Below are positions 60,012 to 64,000 of a DNA stretch of 64,000 nt, one piece after another; the stretch's first letter is position 1, and the number at the start of each line of letters is the position of its first letter. The notes below the pieces were generated by a model, which had not been told where the DNA came from, made no database searches, and worked only from the letters and a program-made list of their open reading frames with translations. A program made the position numbers and the translations under genes. Origin of the DNA: Desulfotruncus arcticus DSM 17038. GTDB lineage: Bacteria; Bacillota; Desulfotomaculia; Desulfotomaculales; Desulfallaceae. The stretch spans positions 1 through 64,000 of the forward strand of contig NZ_FOOX01000017.1 in assembly GCF_900113335.1 (NCBI RefSeq), given 5' to 3'.

Positions 60012-61850
60012 CTAATAATTTACCGTATAACACCCCACTGCCTCGCTAAAACCTTTAACCTCCGCCTGACCTAAAAAGGCTAAGGATGCTTTAATTTCAC
60101 TGCTAGCCGAAAGCTTCTGTACCGAACGCTCGCTAATAACGACTAATGTACCAAAGTGTTTAGTGAGCCCCTCAACCCTTGAAGCCAAGTTTACATCTTC
60201 ACCAATTACGGTGTAATCCATTCTTTCCGGGCTTCCCACATTCCCAACCAGCACACTGCCGGAGTTAATACCTACCCCCACTTGCAAAGGAGGCGCGTTT
60301 TCTTGAGACCACTTCTGATTGATACCCTCAATTACCACTTGTATTTCTACCGCTGCCTTAATGGCTCTTTCAATGTGGTCCGGATAAAATACCGGTGCAC
60401 CGAAAATCGCCATTATACCGTCACCCATATATTTGTCCAGGGTACCACCATACTTGAAGATGGCATGAGTTACAGCGGTAAGATAATCATTTAGCCTGTT
60501 AACAACATCTTCGGGTGCTTTATTCTCACTATAGGCTGTAAAACCACGGATATCACAAAACATTACGGTTAGTTCCTGCCTCCGGCCACCCAGGGTGATG
60601 CTTCCGGGTTCGCGCATTAGCTCATCCACCACGTCCGGGGAAACATAGCGGCTAAACATAGCTCTGGTTCGCCGTCGTCCAATTTCCGCTTGAACAAAAT
60701 CAGTGGCTGTCATGGCTCCATAAGTTAGAAAGATTAGTGTTACCGGTGCTGCAATATCAATCCATTGGCGATAATGCCAAAGGGCAAAGGCTATGCCAAC
60801 AAAAACAATGATTAAGATAAGGGTACTTAACAAACCACGCCAGGGACCTTTGCCGGTTACGGCCAGGGAAGTAACCAAACCTGCTAATAATAAGAAAAAA
60901 GCATTTAATAAGGGGTGAACTTGCTCATACCAGCTTTGATCATAAAAACTCTGTATGGCGGCAGCATGAATTTCAACTCCCGCAGTGGGAGGATTACCAC
61001 TCTTAACCATATTGGTTGTGGTAAAGGGTGTGGGGTAGACATCCTTGCCCTGGGCAGTTGTATCCCCGATCAGCACAATTTTGTCCTTAAAGAAGGCGGG
61101 GGAAATTTTGTCTTCAAGAATATCTGCATAGCTGATTGTTTTAAAGGTCTCCCGTGGCCCCCAAAACTTGGGCATTGCCCGGTTAAGATTATCTACGGGG
61201 ATTTTCCTTTCACCTACATTTAATAAACCGGGTGTTAGTTTGATATCCATATAGCTTACGCCCTCAGCAACCATAGCCATGGCCAGGCTTAGGCAGGGAA
61301 TCGGCATATCAAAGGTATTCACATCCACCATGGATATACGCCGAACCACATGATCCGGGTCGGTAGGGGTGTTAACAAATCCTATGCCCGCTACACCCTC
61401 CCCCAAAAGCTCCAGGGGCATCTGACATATCTGAATCACTTCTCCATTAGGATCCTGTTCAAAGTTAAAAGCATTGGCCAGCACAACTCCACCATGCTTT
61501 GTTATCGCCTCTGCAAAAGCGGCATCCTCCTGGGGATCACTGGGTTGGGCAAAAGTCATATCAAATCCTATCACTTTTGCTTCACTAAGTTTTTCCAGTA
61601 ATCTCGCATGCACCGACCTAGGCCAGGCAAGGGGCCCAATCCGATTGATAGAGGTCTCATCTATGCCTACCACTACTACCTTTTCCCCGGGGTTGTGCAC
61701 GCCATTGAGACGAAACCAGGTATCATAGACGGCCATTTCAGATCGCTCAAAAAGGTGGAAGAAAACGGCGGCTTGAACTATCAAGAAAAGGAAAAGGGGT
61801 AAAATCCACTTCTTATTACCTACCAGAATAAATTTCTTTTTGTTTTCCAT
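60012..61850 (-). CDS. CHASE2-domain adenylate cyclase (class III)
   Basis: A 612-residue protein. One N-terminal membrane segment precedes an extracytoplasmic CHASE2 sensor (about 40-300; VVVGIDETSINRIGPLAWPRSVHA cut to GIDETSINRIGPLAWPRS). Three membrane segments follow (about 310-400), then a class III cyclase domain with metal-binding Asp in VMFCDIRGFT and YMGDGIMAIFG, the adenine-type Lys in LDKYMGDG and Thr in DYTVIGEDVN, and transition-state Asn/Arg in DVNLASRVEGL. All catalytic residues are present and the specificity residues favour ATP. ATG 61850 is chosen because AAGGAGG lies 5 bases before it; a longer frame from 61955 lacks a site. Promoter E precedes it, and DUF3307 and SLH-FecR genes follow. 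Confidence 0.9.
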   Translation of the reverse strand: MENKKKFILVGNKKWILPLFLFLIVQAAVFFHLFERSEMAVYDTWFRLNGVHNPGEKVVVVGIDETSINRIGPLAWPRSVHARLLEKLSEAKVIGFDMTFAQPSDPQEDAAFAEAITKHGGVVLANAFNFEQDPNGEVIQICQMPLELLGEGVAGIGFVNTPTDPDHVVRRISMVDVNTFDMPIPCLSLAMAMVAEGVSYMDIKLTPGLLNVGERKIPVDNLNRAMPKFWGPRETFKTISYADILEDKISPAFFKDKIVLIGDTTAQGKDVYPTPFTTTNMVKSGNPPTAGVEIHAAAIQSFYDQSWYEQVHPLLNAFFLLLAGLVTSLAVTGKGPWRGLLSTLILIIVFVGIAFALWHYRQWIDIAAPVTLIFLTYGAMTATDFVQAEIGRRRTRAMFSRYVSPDVVDELMREPGSITLGGRRQELTVMFCDIRGFTAYSENKAPEDVVNRLNDYLTAVTHAIFKYGGTLDKYMGDGIMAIFGAPVFYPDHIERAIKAAVEIQVVIEGINQKWSQENAPPLQVGVGINSGSVLVGNVGSPERMDYTVIGEDVNLASRVEGLTKHFGTLVVISERSVQKLSASSEIKASLAFLGQAEVKGFSEAVGCYTVNY

Positions 61851-61979
61851 GGCACCCTCCTTATTTTTAAAGTCACCCGGAATTAAAATCTTAATAATCA
61901 ATATAATATCAAGCTTAAACATCCCGGTTTGCAGTCTCCTTATCCAATTGCTCAAGGATCATAGATGATTAATGAAATA

Positions 61980-62053
61980 ATTATACATTTACCTGTTAAA
62001 CTCCATCTAAACTGAAAATAAACTTAACTTAACATTTTATAAACTTAACTAAA
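61980..62053 (-). promoter_or_regulatory. TTTA-repeat promoter E (cyclase/DUF3307/SLH-FecR operon)
   Basis: Minus strand. TTTA at 62050-62053, 62040-62043, a degenerate unit at 62030, then 62019-62022, 62008-62011, 61997-62000 (steps 10-11). The last starts 15 bases before TATAAT (61980-61985). The middle of the site matches site D over 23 bases. Confidence 0.72.
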
Positions 62054-62070
62054 TTTTTCCCGGTAACATA

Positions 62071-62104
62071 AAAGGTGCTTTACGAATAACCGCAAAGCAC
62101 CTTT
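62071..62104 (-). terminator. Terminator of the hybrid kinase gene
   Basis: Perfect 11-base arms AAAGGTGCTTT and AAAGCACCTTT with a 12-base loop, followed on the minus strand by TTTTATGTT. It lies 20 bases beyond the kinase stop. Confidence 0.82.
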
Positions 62105-62123
62105 GTCAACCAGTTAAAATACT

Positions 62124-64000
62124 TTAATTGTTTGCTAGAAAAGCCTTGAGACCTTTCTCCAGCCGTTGATATTCCTCTTCAACTGTTGGTATCAGCTCTG
62201 TTACTGCCTCTAATTCACCGGCTGCAGCCAGACTTTCCAGCTTTTTGCACAGTTCCGCAAATCCGGCGGCGCCCAGCAAGTAACCGCTGGATTTCATGCC
62301 GTGGGCCTGCAGGCACAGAGTCGCCGCATCCCGATGTTGGAAAGCATCCCGGAGCGCGGATAGTTTGTCAGGCATGTCCTGCAAGAATGTTTCAACTAAT
62401 TCCACGAGAAAATCCTCATCCCCGCCGATAATATCCAGAAATTCCCGGTGCCTGCCCGGGGCAACAAACGCTGCCAGGTAGGAATCCACAACCCTGCTTA
62501 CCGTCCTATCCGGAACCGGCTCATCTTGCGCCAGGGTGATATCATAATCAGGCAGCCAGCGGGCCAGAACTTTTTGTAAATCCGCCAACCGGACCGGTTT
62601 GCTTAAATAATCATCCATCCCGGCGCTCAAACATTTTTCCCTCTCTCCCGTCATGACGCCCGCTGTCGTTGCAATAATGGGAGTTCGCCGTCTTCCTCCG
62701 GCAGCCTCAAGCTGTCGGATAGCTCCCGCCGTCTCGTAGCCGTCCATAACAGGCATCTGGCAATCCATCAATACCAGGGTGTATTCAGCGGAGGAAACAG
62801 CTTGCACCGCCTCCCTGCCGTTATTAACGATTTCAGCAACTAGACCAAGCTTTTTTAATTGGGAAACAATTAACTTCTGGTTGATGGCGTTGTCCTCCAC
62901 CACCAGAATAGTCCCCGATTTATTTTTCCCTTTCATCAGCTCCCCAGTCAATCCAACCGGAGCATTGTTTTCAGCCGGTTTAACAGCGGCATGGCCCAGT
63001 TGCAAGGGAACTGAAAACCAAAAGGTTGAGCCCCGGCCTTCCAGGCTTTCAAAACCAATTCTGCCGTGCATCAGTTCCACCAATCGCTTGCAGATGGCCA
63101 GGCCAAGACCGGTACCTCCGAGTTTTCTGGTGAACGTCAGACCAACCTGATAAAAAGGCTGGAACAAGTATTTTTTAGCCTCGGCAGGTATTCCTATACC
63201 GGTATCCCTAACTTCATAACGAAGCATTACCTGCTCCGGTTCCTCCTTTTCCAGAAAAGCATGAAGCGTCACTTCTCCTTGATCGGTAAATTTAATGGCA
63301 TTGCCCACTAAATTTAATAGCACCTGGCTCAGGCGCCCCGGGTCGCCCCGCAACCATGCGGGGATCTCCGGGGCGAAATGGGATTTGAGGGCAATACCCT
63401 TGCTGTTTGCTTTGGGAATTAAAGAAGCAATAATGGTTTTTTCAAGGGCTGAAAGATCAAAATCAGTCACTTCCAGTTTTAATTTGCCCTCTTCGATCTT
63501 TCTAAAGTCAAGAATGTCATCAATTATCGTCATCAGCAAATCGGATGATTCTTTAACAATAGCTATGTATTCCCGCTGTTCTTTATTGAGCGGCGTTTGC
63601 AGCATAAGTTCGGTCATACCGATAACGCCGTGCAGGGGGGTGCGGATCTCATGGCTCATCACTGCCAGGAAATCGCTTTTAGCGCGGTTTGCCGCATCCG
63701 CCTCGTCTTTGGCCTGTTTTAGTTGTTGATTCGCCTGCTGCAACTGGCTTGTTCTTTCAGTGACCGTTTGTTCCAGTGTCTGACCCCATCTGGATATCTG
63801 ATCCCTGGATTTTTCCAGGTTGGCGTATAACCGGGCGTTTTCAATGGAAATGGCTATCTGGGAAGACAGCAGCCTCAACACTTCCACACGGTCCGGGGTA
63901 AATGCGCCCGTAGACAGGTTGTTTTCCAGGTAAAGAATGCCGGACGTCTTTCCCTTGCCAATAACAGGCAGGCAAATTACCGACTTGGGACAGTATTTAC
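62124..64000 (-). CDS. Hybrid sensor histidine kinase (GAF-HisKA-HATPase-REC-HPt), 5' end outside window
   Basis: The frame is open to the right edge of the window, so the N-terminus is missing. What is present begins in the second half of a GAF domain ([16 protein letters not shown], then [20 protein letters not shown]), followed by a coiled coil. The HisKA domain has [11 protein letters not shown], the HATPase has DTGIGIP and [14 protein letters not shown] receiver domain follows with Asp in [17 protein letters not shown], then an HPt domain with the phospho-His in [14 protein letters not shown]. All phosphorelay residues are intact. It may hand phosphate to a response regulator such as 49224-49937 or 36051-36737; this is inferred from vicinity only. 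Confidence 0.88.
   Translation of the reverse strand, partial: KYCPKSVICLPVIGKGKTSGILYLENNLSTGAFTPDRVEVLRLLSSQIAISIENARLYANLEKSRDQISRWGQTLEQTVTERTSQLQQANQQLKQAKDEADAANRAKSDFLAVMSHEIRTPLHGVIGMTELMLQTPLNKEQREYIAIVKESSDLLMTIIDDILDFRKIEEGKLKLEVTDFDLSALEKTIIASLIPKANSKGIALKSHFAPEIPAWLRGDPGRLSQVLLNLVGNAIKFTDQGEVTLHAFLEKEEPEQVMLRYEVRDTGIGIPAEAKKYLFQPFYQVGLTFTRKLGGTGLGLAICKRLVELMHGRIGFESLEGRGSTFWFSVPLQLGHAAVKPAENNAPVGLTGELMKGKNKSGTILVVEDNAINQKLIVSQLKKLGLVAEIVNNGREAVQAVSSAEYTLVLMDCQMPVMDGYETAGAIRQLEAAGGRRRTPIIATTAGVMTGEREKCLSAGMDDYLSKPVRLADLQKVLARWLPDYDITLAQDEPVPDRTVSRVVDSYLAAFVAPGRHREFLDIIGGDEDFLVELVETFLQDMPDKLSALRDAFQHRDAATLCLQAHGMKSSGYLLGAAGFAELCKKLESLAAAGELEAVTELIPTVEEEYQRLEKGLKAFLANN

Noticed and set aside
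1..64000. CRISPR arrays, tRNA or rRNA genes, transposases
   Set aside because: No regularly spaced 25-40-base repeats, no cloverleaf with CCA-type end and no transposase motifs were seen by eye on either strand; short RNAs cannot be excluded without a covariance search.

Overview
The window reads as chromosomal DNA of an anaerobic, endospore-forming Firmicute, most likely a Clostridia member of the Desulfotomaculum/Peptococcaceae type. This is inferred from the gene content: a gerA-gerB-gerC germination operon, an HdrD-like iron-sulfur protein, a membrane-linked [NiFe] hydrogenase operon, an FeS/FMN/FAD old-yellow-enzyme, S-layer homology (SLH) proteins, strong AGGAGG ribosome sites and several GTG/TTG starts. 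No rRNA, tRNA, CRISPR array, transposase or phage gene was recognised.

Layout. 1-5.5 kb: a TauE-type exporter operon, divergent from a histidine kinase/NtrC-type regulator pair, then acuA. 5.5-14 kb: metabolic and regulatory genes (dienoyl-CoA-reductase-like flavoenzyme, HAD phosphatase, RMD1 family protein, HdrD-like protein, Crp/Fnr regulator, HD-GYP protein with a DUF5317 partner and a likely 23-residue membrane peptide). 14.5-20 kb: a complete oppABCDF peptide importer. 20-24 kb: Nudix, methyltransferase, Nif3-like and trmK genes. 24-31 kb: a glutamate-synthase-like protein and a six-gene [NiFe] hydrogenase operon whose small subunit has Asp in place of a proximal-cluster Cys, and which contains an L,D-transpeptidase gene. 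31-36 kb: germination operon and an iron-sulfur flavoprotein. 36-50.4 kb: a peptide natural-product (RiPP) locus with two NHLP-type precursors, a radical SAM/SPASM maturase, a tandem GNAT, an S41-like protein, two NHLM-type ABC transporters (one with a C39 leader peptidase), an HlyD-type adaptor, and an unusual protein joining a cyclic-nucleotide-binding domain through one membrane segment to a periplasmic-type binding domain. 50.6-64 kb: two giant SLH surface proteins (one a subtilase, one with FecR), a CHASE2-adenylate cyclase, and the 3' part of a hybrid histidine kinase.

The main new observation is regulatory. Five promoters in the last 17 kb share one architecture: TTTA repeated every 10-11 bases, with the last TTTA starting exactly 15 bases upstream of a TAnAAT -10 box. 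They precede the GNAT-maturase-precursor operon, the S41 gene, the second precursor, the SLH-subtilase and the cyclase operon. This is the pattern expected of tandem OmpR/PhoB-type half-sites, and an OmpR-family regulator (49224-49937) sits in the middle of the set. I infer one regulon that joins RiPP production, cell-surface proteins and cAMP synthesis. The cNMP-binding/solute-binding fusion and the cyclase could be the two ends of a cAMP link. That link is a hypothesis; the repeats and their spacing are read directly from the sequence.
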